A stretch of 64,000 bases of DNA from Nematopogon swammerdamellus (Eukaryota > Arthropoda > Insecta > Lepidoptera > Adelidae), in NCBI GenBank assembly GCA_946902875.1, contig OX336355.1, forward strand, positions 11,999,347 through 12,063,346, given 5' to 3'. Of the stretch, positions 41,801 to 53,181 are shown piece by piece. Under the pieces are notes generated by a model. The model was given only the letters and a program-made list of their open reading frames with translations. It was not told the DNA's origin and did no database searches. Each line of letters begins with the position of its first letter. Positions within the stretch are counted from its first letter, which is position 1. The position numbers and the translations under genes were made by a program.

Positions 41801-44089
41801 AATCAGATACAGCCCTTGCTCCATATAGCATCTTCATCGTTCGGATAATCAGATACAGCCATTGCTCCATCTAGCATCTTGGTCATTCGGACAATCAGAG
41901 ACAGCCATTGCTCCATCTAGCATCTTGGTCCTTCGGACAATCAGATACAGCCATTGCTCCATCTAGCATCGTGGTCCTTCGGACAATCAGATACAGCCAT
42001 TGCTCCATCTAGCATCTTGGTCCTTCGGACAATCAGATACAGCCATTGCTCCATCTCACATCTTCGTCAATCGGACAATCAGATACAGCCATTGATCCAT
42101 CTAGTATCTTGGTCCTTCGGACAATCAGATACAGCCATTGCTCCATCTAGCATCGTGGTCCTTCGGACAATCAGATACAGCCATTGCTCCATCTAGCATC
42201 GTGGTCCTTCGGACAATCAGATACAGCCATTGCTCCATCTAGCATCTTGGTCCTTCGGACAATCAGATACAGCCATTGTTCCATCTAGCATCTACGTCCA
42301 TCGGAAAATCAGATACAGCCATTGCTCCATCTAGCATCTTGGTCCTTCGGACAATCAGATACAGCCATTGCTCCATCTAGCATCGTGGTCCTTCGGACAA
42401 TCAGATACAGCCATTGCTCCATCTAGCATCTTGGTCCTTCGGACAATCAGATACAGCCATTGCTCCATCTCACATCTTCGTCAATCGGACAATCAGATAC
42501 AGCCATTGATCCATCTAGTATCTTGGTCCTTCGGACAATCAGATACAGCCATTGCTCCATCTAGCATCGTGGTCCTTCGGACAATCAGATAAAGCCATTG
42601 CTCCATCTAGCATCGTGGTCCTTCGGACAATCAGATACAGCCATTGCTCCATCTAGCATCTTGGTCCTTCGGACAATCAGATACAGCCATTGCTCCATCT
42701 CACATCTTCGTCAATCGGACAATCAGATACAGCCATTGATCCATCTAGTATCTTGGTCCTTCGGACAATCAGATCCAGCCATTGCTCCATCTAGCATCTT
42801 CATCGTTCGGATAATCAGATACAGCCATTGCTCCATCTAGCATCTTGGTCCTTCGAACAATCAGATACAGCCATTGCTCCATCTAGCATCTTCGTCCATG
42901 GGAAAATCAGATACAGCCATTGTTCCATCTAGCATCTACGTCCATCGGAAAATCAGATACAGCCATTGCTCCATCTAGCATCTTGGTCCTTCGGACAATC
43001 AGATACAGCCATTGCTCCATCTCACATCTTCGTCAATCGGACAATCAGATACAGCCATTGATCCATCTAGTATCTTGGTCCTTCGGACAATCAGATCCAG
43101 CCATTGCTCCATCTAGCATCTTCATCGTTCGGATAATCAGATACAGCCATTGCTCCATCTAGCATCTTGGTCCTTCGAACAATCAGATACAGCCATTGCT
43201 CCATCTAGCATCTTCGTCCATGGGAAAATCAGATACAGCCATTGTTCCATCTAGCATCTACGTCCATCGGAAAATCAGATACAGCCATTGCTCCATCTAG
43301 CATCTTGGTCCTTCGGACAATCAGATACAGCCATTGCTCCATCTAGCATCGTGGTCCTTCGGACAATCAGATACAGCCATTGCTCCATCTAGCATCTTGG
43401 TCCTTCGGACAATCAGATACAGCCATTGCTCCATCTAGCATCGTGGTCCTTCGGACAATCAGATACAGCCATTGCTCCATCTAGCATCTTGGTCCTTCGG
43501 ACAATCAGATCCAGCCATTGCTCCATCTAGCATCTTCATCGTTCGGATAATCAGATACAGCCATTGCTCCATCTAGCATCTTGGTCCTTCGGACAATCAG
43601 ATACAGCCATTGCTCCATCTAGCATCGTGGTCCTTCGGACAATCAGATACAGCCATTGCTCCATCTAGCATCGTGGTCCTTCGGACAATCAGATACAGCC
43701 ATTGCTCCATCTAGCATCTTGGTCCTTCGGACAATCAGATACAGCCATTGCTCCATCTCACATCTTCGTCAATCGGACAATCAGATACAGCCATTGATCC
43801 ATCTAGTATCTTGGTCCTTCGGACAATCAGATCCAGCCATTGCTCCATCTAGCATCTTCATCGTTCGGATAATCAGATACAGCCATTGCTCCATCTAGCA
43901 TCTTGGTCCTTCGAACAATCAGATACAGCCATTGCTCCATCTAGCATCTTCGTCCATGGGAAAATCAGATACAGCCATTGTTCCATCTAGCATCTACGTC
44001 CATCGGAAAATCAGATACAGCCATTGTTCCATCTAGCATCTTGGTCCTTCGGACAATAAGATACAGCCATTGCTCCATCTAGCATCTTC
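41801..44089. repeat. 46-bp satellite array, about 50 copies, with higher-order variants
   Basis: Monomer of 46 bp starting AATCAGATACAGCCATTGCTCC then ATCTAGCATCTTGGTCCTTCGGAC. Variants (GTGGTCC, CTTCATCGTTCGGAT, CTTCGTCAATCGG, CTACGTCCATCGGAA) recur in the same order; one variant block begins at 41954, 42368, 42598, 42920 and 43656, spaced by 9, 5, 7 and 16 monomers. The repeated 74-80-codon open frames are a consequence of the array, since 46 is not a multiple of 3. Confidence 0.97.
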
Positions 44090-44487
44090 TCTGCGACAGA
44101 CATGGGCCCGCCCATTAGCACTTGAGTCACTTAAGTACTTGTCAAAAATGGTAACAGTATGACAAATCTGCCCGTTGTGTGGCCAGGTGGAATTATGAGT
44201 AATATTAGGTAATGGCCACAATATATTCAAGCTCGTAGCGGTCACGTCAGCGGCTAACGAGGCGGGAGCGGGAGCGGTCACGCGACTCCGTGAAAGCCTT
44301 CTCCATACTTCCGCACGCGGAAATCATGCGATGATGAACTATGCGGAGATATGAGTTTTTTAATGGCCAGTTGTTTTTTATTCTGGGAGATAATTGAAAT
44401 TCTTGTCGTGATCGGATCGTGGCACGCGGGGATCCCACGTTGTCTGCGCCCACCCCACTGGGAAACGAGCGTGATGCTATTTTTTAA
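44090..44487. other. unrecognised GC-richer stretch next to the satellite
   Basis: Contains GAGGCGGGAGCGGGAGCGGTCACGCG near 44260-44284 and no recognised repeat or protein. Open frames on the minus strand at 44033-44281 and 44247-44453 have no known match. Confidence 0.35.
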
Positions 44488-44733
44488 TGAAATCCAATAT
44501 GAGTGGTTGAGTCGGTGGGGTTAGAGAGACATGCTCCGACCAGCCAATATAACCGCTGAGAAGGTAGGTGCCATACCGGAGACTTCCCTTTGCATTTTTG
44601 GCTATACTGGATTAGAGGTGAACACAGCTATGCGACCATCTATGTTCATCCAGACGGTGGAATCAACCCAGTTGGGTACAATTTGAGCCTACCACATAAG
44701 GGGGAAGGGAATGGACCTACACATTTATATTGT
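44488..44733 (-). repeat. SINE family B, diverged and 5'-truncated (B6)
   Basis: AATGAAATCCAATATGAGTGG, ATGCTCCGACCAGCCAATAT, AAGGTAGGTGCCATACCGGA, CAATTTGAGCCTACCACATA, GGGAATGGACCTACACATTT. It abuts the Helitron-like CTAG end at 44735. Confidence 0.8.
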
Positions 44734-44734
44734 A

Positions 44735-45189
44735 CTAGCTTTTGCCCGCGGCTTCCCTCGCGTGAAATTCGTATTTAAAAAGAAGTAAGTAAGTAAGCCC
44801 GCTACCGTGCCTTTATTTGGGCGAGCGAAAAAATTCGGTTTGCATGAGATTGAGAGCCGCATATTGGCGTAACCGGAACTGAATTCAGCCTATACTGTGT
44901 CCCGTATAGTTAAATGTGCTTGTACGAAGTTCCATCGAATTCAGTTGATCGGTTTAAGAGTTATGGTGGAACATCATCATCATCAGTCTGTATCTGTCCA
45001 CTGCTGGACATAGGCCTCTCCCAAGTCACACGCGGTCTTCCGCTCTTCTCATCCATCCACTCCCATACATACATACATACATACAGAAAAGATTTCTAAA
45101 AATCGTCAATTTAGTTTTAGTATCATACATATATCATAAAACAAAGTAACTTACTCCATGTCCATCGCTTACAGATTTATTATTACGAG
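44735..45189 (-). mobile_element. non-autonomous Helitron-like element, type 2 (copy 3), interrupted
   Basis: On the minus strand it ends GCGAGGGAAGCCGCGGGCAAAAGCTAG followed by T, and its other end is CTTACAGATTTATTATTA (+ strand view). It carries an internal insertion of an RTE 3' end at about 44972-45062. Confidence 0.6.
44972..45062 (-). repeat. RTE-type retrotransposon 3' end inserted in the Helitron-like copy
   Basis: CATCATCATCATCAGTCTGT-ATCTGTCCACTGCTGGACATAGGCCTCTCCC, inverse of the RTE Y-V-Q-Q-W end, with CTCTTCTCATCCATCCACTC inward. Comparison with copy 2 (near 11555) shows where it interrupts. Confidence 0.75.
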
Positions 45190-45696
45190 TAGTATTGATT
45201 GAAATGTTGGCGAACGCACTCCTCTTGTGCTGATCCTTTACCGCTTGGAAACGAGCCTTTCAAAGTGTGATAGTATCCCGTAAGTAATGTATCAGCGTCG
45301 CTGCGGTTAGACACGAAGTCGGCAGCGTGTCACGACCCTCTCGAAGATCGTCACACACGTCAACGCCATGCCACTTAGTCTTAGTTCTGACTGCTATCCA
45401 TTCGGCGCAAGAATGCTGTATTATCAGTTTGTCTATTAGAACAATCTATTTATTTAAAGATCGGGTACTTAGAACATAAGATCGAATAGCTTAAAGCTGC
45501 GAGACGTCTGTGGTTCCAAATTCAAAAGTGCATAAGTTAATTTTTCGAATAAAAAAGGAAAAAACGTCCGTCCGGTGAATTCAAGATTTATAGTAATGAC
45601 AATAACATGTCATGGGGGTGAAAATAATTTATTTAATATGTAAACAATAATTTGTTATAACAGAAAATGAAAACTTACCTGTAACTATATACATAA
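45190..45696. other. no gene or repeat recognised
   Basis: Unremarkable sequence; GTCGCTGCGGTTAGACACGA and similar segments match nothing else in the window. Confidence 0.35.
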
Positions 45697-45858
45697 GAGG
45701 TGGGTCTTAGTGTCTTACTTGCTGCTTGATAGTTATCTTGTCCTAATACTTTGCTAAATTTGGCGATCGGTGTTGTGCTGTAATTTACTAGAGTACTTGC
45801 AGCACAACACAGACTACGCTGCTTGCCCCGATTATCGGAATACAGCGTGTGGTAAGTA
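45697..45858 (+). repeat. SINE-like family C, 3' half (C6)
   Basis: GTGGGTCTTAGTGTCTTACTTGC, TTGTCCTAATACTTTGCTAA, GGTGTTGTGCTGTAATTTAC, GCACAACACAGACTAC, CCCGATTATCGGAATACAGC, then a (GTAT)n tail. Confidence 0.8.
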
Positions 45859-46061
45859 TGTATGTATGTATAACTACATAAAAAAAATCACTAAAATTTA
45901 GACTGGGATGAAGTTTAGTTTTCCCGAGGACACTCGTCGCATTCGCACACTGTATCGCCCTCTGTTTTTTTTTATGGATACGCGAGACACTTTACTCCGT
46001 CAGTGTGGATTGTTGAGGAGAAGTTTGAGGTCAATATCTCTCCGAACATACCACAGTAATA

Positions 46062-46222
46062 CAGTACCCAGGAGTAAATAATGAACATAGCTTTAGAAAA
46101 CCACAATCCGGTTGTAGAGCGTCGTCTCTGTCGCACGAACTCGCACGTCTCTGTGCGACAGGGACGACGCTCTACAACCGGATTGTCTCTTTTTAAAACT
46201 CGTTATTTACTGTCGGGTACTG
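46062..46222. mobile_element. hairpin MITE (CAGTA...TACTG), copy 2
   Basis: 161 bp. CAGTACCCAGGAGTAAATAATG at the left end and inverse ATTTACTGTCGGGTACTG at the right; arms CACAATCCGGTTGTAGAGCG and TCGTC.CTGTCGCAC meet in a loop near 46140-46157. Same family as 41497-41638. A long near-perfect hairpin. Confidence 0.82.
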
Positions 46223-46285
46223 CACAGTGTTAACTGAAAGAGATCATATTCTACAAATACCACCTTTGCAGATTAGCAAGGTCTT

Positions 46286-46618
46286 TTTTTTATGGAAACT
46301 GACACGGTTGGCTACATCACCTACAACATCCGTGATGTCAGCCCATAACACCGGGTGAAATAGGTGCCATGTCAGTGCTTCCCTTCGATCGTGCCGGCTA
46401 CACTGAACTGGACGGAAAACACAAACTATTTACGTAACCGTTTCGACCGACGTTTCATTCAGTACGGTAGTACCAACCCGGTTGGGTTGAACCCTACCAC
46501 CGAGTAAGGTAGGAAGGGAAGGGACCTACAGTTTTACGTGGAATCCGAGCCACGGTCAGCCTCCAACGGTCGAGCGGTCACCCATTCAAGAACTGACCGC
46601 GCCCAGCGTTGCCTAACA
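46286..46618 (-). repeat. SINE family A, near full length (A12)
   Basis: TTTTTTATGGAAACTGACACGG at 46287, body, CAGTTTTACGTGGAATCCGAGCC, then GAGCGGTCACCCATTCAAGAAC and the 5S-like CGCGCCCAGCGTTGCCTAAC at the end. The A-box part is missing. Confidence 0.9.
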
Positions 46619-47089
46619 ATCAATTATTTAAGTCTAATATTGTGCTGTTATTTAACCTTAATTTCTGTGCACACATTAATTTTCTCTGCATGTAAATGTG
46701 TAACTAGGTAGGTTTTAGTACATTTTGGTAAATCATCATTGGATAGATAAATTATGTAAATCAAAATCATCAGATTAGTACGAAAGTAAACGAAGCATTC
46801 TAATTTCAAATTGATAACTGTGTGTAATCCAGCACGTAGCTACTGTAGTAACTCGGTCTTTGTTCGTGTTGGCAGGACACCATCTAGATTTTGCGGTGGT
46901 GCTCATTTTAATAGTTTTCAACTCTTGTTTAGTTTATTCGTGCTCTCGCCATATTTACAGTATTTCAAAAGATCATTTCGCTTTTACAGGCAAAGATAAC
47001 TAAATCGTGAGGCAATTTTGTTGACTAGTCTACTCCACATTGGCTTAAATTGAAATGAATTAGAATCAAAATGTGGATTTATTACTATC

Positions 47090-47295
47090 TATTAATTGTT
47101 TATTGTTGCGTTTGCGATTGAAACCCTCGGTCCGTGGAGCAGTGATGCCAAAAGCTTCTTGAAGAGGCTTGGGCCTCTGCTGGCAACTGGTGTCCCGCAA
47201 TCAAGGGCCCACTTCATTGAAAGGGTAAGCCTTGCTATCCAGCGGGGTAATGCCGCAAGTGTTCTAGGAACATTTAAAAACGGCCCTTTTATAGT
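47090..47295 (+). pseudogene. non-LTR retrotransposon C-terminal fragment (ETLGPWS family), copy 2
   Basis: A + frame reads VAFAIETLGPWSSDAKSFLK then LGPLL, then FIERVSLAIQRGNAASVLGTF. Same protein tail as 21838-21980 but longer and better kept. Such tails end ORF2 proteins of some insect LINEs (recalled). No RT upstream, so 5'-truncated. Confidence 0.65.
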
Positions 47296-47361
47296 TATTT
47301 CCCTTATTCAAAAAACACCTAAAACTGTATTACCTCCGTCAATGTGAAGTAAAAACCTAAA

Positions 47362-47910
47362 AAAAAAATAGGTAAAAAAACTTTTAAGTTAAACGGTTTT
47401 ATTAAAAATAAAAAACTAGAAAAAAAACAGCTGTACAAAAAACTAGAAAATAATAAGGACACAAGCCTGGGCCTTCTTAAGATTTTACGTCTGGGTAAGA
47501 AATCGTGCAATACTAGCGTGCTGTCTTCTCATGTCGGATGCCAAAGGGCACATTGTGTCGCTGCGTCAGCGGAATAAGTAATAAATTGAGACTTTTAACA
47601 GACTAATATAAAAACGTGGGGCGCATGTTATTTATTACGCATATTATACGCCCCACGTTTTTATATTAGTCTGTTAAAAGTCTCAATTTATTACTTATTC
47701 CGCTGACGCAGCGACACAATGTGCCCTTTGGCATCCGACATGAGAAGACAGCACGCTAGTATTGCACGATTTCTTACCCAGACGTAAAATCTTAAGAAGG
47801 CCCAGGCTTGTGTCCTTATTATTTTCTAGTTTTTTGTACAGCTGTTTTTTTTCTAGTTTTTTATTTTTAATAAAACCGTTTAACTTAAAAGTTTTTTTAC
47901 CTATTTTTTT
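47362..47910. repeat. large palindrome: 262-bp arms, 25-bp loop
   Basis: Left arm 47362-47623 and right arm 47649-47910 are inverse copies with no mismatch noticed in the segments checked (outer end TAGGTAAAAAAACTTTTAAG, middle TCCGCTGACGCAGCGACACA, inner CACGTTTTTATATTAG). It sits immediately 3' of the decayed Helitron helicase (which reads on the minus strand). Either a fold-back transposon or an inverted duplication of Helitron 3' sequence. Confidence 0.93.
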
Positions 47911-47924
47911 ATTTACACGTTTTT

Positions 47925-48325
47925 AGTTTGATTTTTGGCTCGTATCATTCATTACGTAAACTCGTCATCCTTTACAACTCTCTCATTGCATCTTTGTTAC
48001 TCGGTTTCTTACCTGTCAATTATTCACAATCAAGCTCCTCAATACATAACCCTTCTAAAGACTTTACGCGACTCAATGCAACATACGCTTGACCCTCCTG
48101 AAATAGTCTGGAGCCCAAATACACGACAGCACGGTCAACAGTACTGCCCTGCATTTTATGGACAGTGGAGGCCCATGACAAAATTATCGGTAACATCCGT
48201 CTCTCAGCTGTTCCATAATTAAACTTTGCTGGAAACTGTATGGCTTTAGGATGGATAAGGTGTACGCCGTCTCTTTCAAAATCAATTTGAACAGATGGTA
48301 TGTCTGTTTCATACTTTTGCGTTCG
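47925..48325 (-). pseudogene. Helitron Rep/helicase protein, C-terminal Pif1-like helicase fragment
   Basis: On the minus strand: [59 protein letters not shown] and [16 protein letters not shown], the last helicase motifs of Helitron Pif1-type helicases, then a stop after ELDCE and a further recognisable LTGKKPSN..DAMREL segment with stops. The upstream part of the protein is replaced by the 130-bp repeat array. Clearly inactive. Confidence 0.9.
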
Positions 48326-50262
48326 GCAAGTATGGGACACTCGTCCAAACAAACCAAATGAGCCCAACCTCGAAGGGGTTACTAGTAACGGTTGAAGAGT
48401 TCCACTGTACACCTCCTGACTCCATCATCAGACCCTCGTCACCAAGTGTATTGGTAAAAGTAAGGGACACTCGTCCAAACCAACCCTATGAGCCCAAACT
48501 CGAGGGGGTTACTAGTAACGGTTGAAGAGTTCCACTGTACACCTCCTGACTCCATCATCAGACCCTCGTCACCAAGTGTATTGGTAGAAGTAAGGGACAC
48601 TCGTCCAAACCAACCATATGAGCCCAAACTCGAGGGGTTTACTAGTAACCGTTGAAGAGTTCCACTGTACACCTCCTGACTCCATCATCAGACCCTCGTC
48701 ATCAAGTGTATTGGTAGAAGTATGAGCCACTCGACCAAACCAACCATATGAGCCCAAACTCGAGGGGGTTAATAGTAACGGTTGAAGAGTTCCACTGTAC
48801 ACCTCCTGCCTCCATCAAAAGACCCTCGTCACCAAGTGTATTGGTTAGAAGTATGGGACACTCGTCCAAACCAACCAAATGAGCCCAAACTCGAGGGGGT
48901 TACTAGTAACGGTTGAAGAGTTCCCCGTCCACCTTCTGACTCCATCATCAGACTGTCGTCACCAAGTGTATTGGTAGAAGTATGGGACACTCGTCCAAAC
49001 CAGCCAAATGAGCCCAAACTCGAGGGGGTTACTAGTAACGGTCGAAGAGTGCCACTGTACACCTCCTGACTCCATCTTCAGACCCTCGTCACCAAGTGTA
49101 TTGGTAGAAATATGGGACACTCGTCCAAACCAACCATATGAGCCCAAACTCGAGGGAGTTACTAGTAACGGTTGAAGAGTTCCACTGTCCACCTCCTGAC
49201 TCCATCATCAGACCCTCGTCACCATGTGTATTGGTAGAAGTATGGAACACTCGTCCAAACTAACCAAATGAGCCCAAACTCGAGGGGGTTACTAGTAACG
49301 GTTGAAGAGTTCCACTGTCCACCTCCTGACTCCAACATCAGACCCTCGTCAAAAAGTGTATTGGCAGAAGTATAGGACACTCGTTCAAACAAACCAAATG
49401 AGCCCATACTCGAGGGGGCTACTAGTAACGGTTGAAGAGTTCCACTGTACACCTCCTGACTCCATCATCAGACCCTTGTCACCAAGTGTATTGGTAGTAG
49501 TATGGGACACTCGTCCAAACCAACCATATGAGCCCAAACTCGAGGGGGTTACTAGTAACGGTTGAAGAGTTCCCCGTCCACCTCCTGACTCCATCATCAG
49601 ACTCTCGTCACCAAGTGTATTGGTAGAAGTATGGGACACTCGTCCAAACCAGCCAAATGAGCCCAAACTCGAGGGGGTTACTAGTAACGGTTGAAGAGTT
49701 CCACTGTCCACCTCCTGACTCCATCATCAGACCCTCGCCAAGTGTATTGGTAGAAGTATGGGACACTCTTCCAAACCAACAAAATGAGCCCAAACTCGAG
49801 GGGGTTACTAGTAACGGTTGAAGAGTTCCACTGTACACCTCCTGACTCCATCATCAGACCCTCGTCACCATGTGTATTGGTAGAAGTATGGAACACTCGT
49901 CCAAACTAACCAAATGAGCCCAAACTCGAGGGGGTTACTAGTAACGGTTGAAGAGTTCCACTGTCCACCTCCTGACTCCAACATCAGACCCTCGTCAAAA
50001 AGTGTATTGGTAGAAGTATAGGACACTCTTCCAAACCAACCATATGAGCCCAAACTCGAGGGGGTTACTAGTAACGGTTGAAGAGTTCCACTGTCCACCT
50101 CCTGACTCCATCATCAGACCCTCGTCACCAAGTGTATTGGTAGAAGTATGGAACACTCGTCCAAACCAACCATATGAGCCCAAACTCGAGGGGGTTACTA
50201 GTAACGGTTGAAGAGTTCCACTGTCCTCCTCCTGACTCCATCATCAGACCCTCGTTACCAAG
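48326..50262. repeat. 130-bp minisatellite, about 15 copies
   Basis: Monomer includes GTTGAAGAGTTCCACTGTAC, ACCTCCTGACTCCATCATCAGACCC, AGTGTATTGGTAGAAGTATGG and TGAGCCCAAACTCGAGGGGG. The spacing of 130 bp is steady (for example 48439, 48569, 48829, 48959, 49219). The array begins exactly where Helitron helicase similarity stops. Minus-strand frames of 76-108 codons across it are by-products; 130 is not a multiple of 3. Confidence 0.96.
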
Positions 50263-50440
50263 TTGAAATTATCATAATATTGTATTGTCACGAGAACTCA
50301 ATGTGTGTGCAAAGTTTCATAAAAATCGGTTCAGTAGAAGTAGTTGAAAAATTTGTCGCAAGATTTGAAACAAAGATAGTAACAAACAAACAAATATACG
50401 GAGTCAAGCTAAATAAAACCGTTTAATTAATAATAAAAAC
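50263..50440 (+). repeat. TE-end-like sequence flanking the minisatellite
   Basis: GCAAAGTTTCATAAAAATCGG, GATTTGAAACAAAGATAGTAAC, AAACAAACAAATATAC, and AATAAAACCGTTTAA; the last block also occurs in the arms of the 47362-47910 palindrome. This suggests both ends belong to one element. Confidence 0.45.
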
Positions 50441-50479
50441 AAAAACCACTTTTGTTTCATACTTACCTGGATGGACAAG

Positions 50480-50820
50480 TATGCATGTATGTATATTTAT
50501 TTGTATATAATATTCTATATATTTAGTAAATTATATGTATTAAACATGTATGGCTTATATTTTACTAGCATGTAATTATATGTATGTATTAATAAGTATT
50601 CTTATTATTAAATTTATCTCCAATTGTCACGCAACTCTTTTGCTACTACCTACTTACATTCCACTATATTATCGAATCTCAAACATCCAAAGGTTGACTG
50701 TAAGAAATCTCTGTAAGGGATAAGTCCGCCTTTGCACCTTATGTAAATTTTCCAATGTATTTGTTACTGTTTAATGTTTACTGGAGCAATAAAGAATTTT
50801 CTATCTATTTTCTATCTATC
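50480..50820 (+). repeat. jockey-type LINE 3' end
   Basis: GTATGTATATTTATTTGTATA, ACTAGCATGTAA, CCAAAGGTTGACTGTAAGAA, GGATAAGTCCGCCTTTGCAC, AGCAATAAAGAATTTTCTAT with (TCTA)n. Same as 26280-26612. Confidence 0.7.
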
Positions 50821-51077
50821 TTATTTTAATGTTTGTAGTTATTAGTATTACATTTATATATTTTATGAAAATAAATTATATTGGTGTATTACTATCTATT
50901 TGGATAATAAATATATATATACGAATTACTAAGTCCTTTTAAGTCAGAACTCTCAGTAAAATATTTACATAATCTTGCTCTCAAGCTATTTCAATATCAG
51001 TAAGCAGTGGATGTTAAGTGCGTAGCCAAAATAGTAAAATACTTGTAATAATATTATATGTGGGCAGGGAGAGCGTT

Positions 51078-51478
51078 CCAGAGTTTTTTTTTTTTTTTTT
51101 TATGGAAACTGACACGGTTGGCTACATCACCTACAACGTCCGTGATGTCAGCCCATAACACCGGGTGAACTAGGTGCCATGTCAGTGCTTCCCCCTTGGA
51201 TCGTGCCGGCTACACTGAACTGGTCGGAAAACACAAACTATTTACATAGCCGTTTAGACCGACGTTTCATTCAGTGCGGTGGTACCAACCCGGGCGGGTT
51301 AAACCCTACCACCAAGTAAGATTAGGAGGGAAGGGACCTACAGTTTTACGAGGATTCCGAACCTCGGTCAGCCTCCAACGGTCAGCGGTCACCCATCCAA
51401 GTACTGACCGCACCCAGCGTTGCTTAACATTCAATAGCGACAGTTGACTGTCTGCACCACTGAGCATTCGAGGCTGAC
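51078..51478 (-). repeat. SINE family A, full length (A13)
   Basis: Poly-T, ATGGAAACTGACACGGTTGG at 51101, body, 5S-like CATCCAAGTACTGACCGCAC, CCAGCGTTGCTTAAC, and inverted A box near 51460. Close to A8 (CAATAGCGACAGTTGACTGT head variant). Confidence 0.92.
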
Positions 51479-51479
51479 G

Positions 51480-51665
51480 GTACTGTGGAGGAAAGATCTT
51501 CAGAACCGATTCGTACGCATCCGCCGCGGTAATTCCAGCTTGTAGGGGTGCAATCCCTGTCCAAGCGCCCAGTGCGCTCTGTGCAGTAGTGGAAAGGGGA
51601 CGAGACGGCGGAATGGCATCAAACAGTTTCTCCGAGCACTCCCCGTTGAATAAGCGATAGAGCAT
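51480..51665 (-). pseudogene. jockey-like retrotransposon ORF2 fragment
   Basis: The minus-strand frame contains LYRLFNGECSEKLFDAIPPS, a motif just upstream of the C-terminal RTAR.WNSLP block in lepidopteran jockey-like RTs, and continues SALGAWTGIAPLQAGITAAD. It directly abuts the head of SINE A13, which interrupts or truncates it. Confidence 0.6.
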
Positions 51666-53180
51666 ACTTAAGGCGCCTACATCCCTAAGTTCTTACGAAG
51701 TTGCACTGGTTCTAGATTAGATCTAGTTAGACTATATAGATGATATTTTTATAACTCCTAGTCTCCGCCCAACTGTTGTTTATTTATTTCACTATTTTGA
51801 TGAGAGTCTCAAAAGTTCGATTGTTCGAAGCCGCCAACTTGCTGATGTACTAAACATTTTAAACATTACAAATGCATATGTTAATGGAGCCGAATCACAG
51901 AAGAACTCTGAACTTAAGAAGAAGAACTCTATTCAAAGTTGAGTATAATCAATCGGTTTAGTGATTTTGTTATTGACGAACATACATACACACACCCTTT
52001 CCCACTTATACATACAGATATTGAATTTTAAGACAACATGATAATGATAGAGTTGGAAATATGATTTATTTTCTCAAACGATGCGCTCTTAACCAACTAA
52101 TAAAGTGCTTCAAACAAATAGTTTTGTAGATCGCACTTAGCCTGCATATGCTATGGTACGGTCAGCTCTAAAAGTGAAGATACTAATTTAGAACCCTGTC
52201 GTACTTACTATTTTGTTAAATTACTTCTTGAAAATTCCACGCGGTGAAATAGTATGCCTTTCACATAGTCGTATAAATGTATGTGTAGTTTTTAGCAGAC
52301 CGTACATGAAGGGTATTCAAAGGCAGTAGGTCGGGCCGGTCTGTTTGTCTGTCGACGGTACATTACTCACAGTCTCCCGCGGTTTTTGTTGATTTATTCA
52401 ATGTGCTTCAATTTAAATCTCAACTTTAGTATTTATGTGCCGACTAATAATAATTTTAAACAAATTAAATTCGGTACGATCGTGTGATATATCAGAGCCT
52501 GCTTAGGCCCTTTTGTTGCCGCCTGTACTTTTAGGGTTCTGTCTGGGTGAAAATTGAAACTGAAGTTTTCGGTTTCTCACTGCCCACGCAGGGCATCAGC
52601 GTGGTTTACTAAACACAATCGACATCCTCTAAGTAGTCAAATCACAATTCATATTTCATAATCATTATTATCTGAAAAAAAGTAAAAGATACAATTTTTC
52701 TTTCTATCTTGCCTTGTTCATTTTGCTTGTTGTTGGAACAAATTCAGGTAATATAGTATGTTTAAACCAAATTTTGGAAAATAATGCCAGGATTTATGAC
52801 GTCAGCAGATTACATGTCATGCTGTGATTTCCTTAAGTTGTGCCGGCTAAACTGAACTAGCCAGAAAATACTATTTTCAATGTCATTTCGACTAACTTTC
52901 ATTCTGCTGTATGTTCGTACAAAGGTTTTTAGGGCCATTGTACGGAACCCTATATGTGACGTAGCGCGCACAACCAAATATGATTTGGTTCCGGTGTCTT
53001 CGGTGATCAGTATGATGATAATCCCAAATCATCGTTATCTTCTATGAAACCTTTTGTTGAATAATACTTGACGTCATTAATCATCATTTTCTAATCCTAA
53101 ATAAATGTTTGTAAATATAATTTAAACGATCCATGAACATTTTTATAGGTTTTTAAATTACCGTATTTGTTAGACATTAT
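51666..53180. other. no gene or clear repeat recognised
   Basis: About 1.5 kb of AT-rich sequence. A TE-end-like TCAATCGGTTTAGTGATTTTGTTATTGACG segment is near 51950-51990 and a SINE A-like fragment (CAGCAGATTACATGTCATGC) may lie near 52800-52920, too diverged to call. Confidence 0.35.
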
Positions 53181-53181
53181 T

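Noticed and set aside
41954..43898. Repeated 74-80-codon open frames with nearly the same protein
   Set aside because: They are produced by the 46-bp satellite; the period is not a multiple of three, the frames end at fixed points and there are no splice or start signals.
48439..50183. Series of 76-108-codon minus-strand frames ([16 protein letters not shown] type)
   Set aside because: They are by-products of the 130-bp minisatellite; the frame shifts at each monomer and the array is not part of the helicase.
41801..50262. CRISPR-like repeat arrays
   Set aside because: Repeats are head-to-tail without unique spacers, there are no cas genes, and the genome is eukaryotic.
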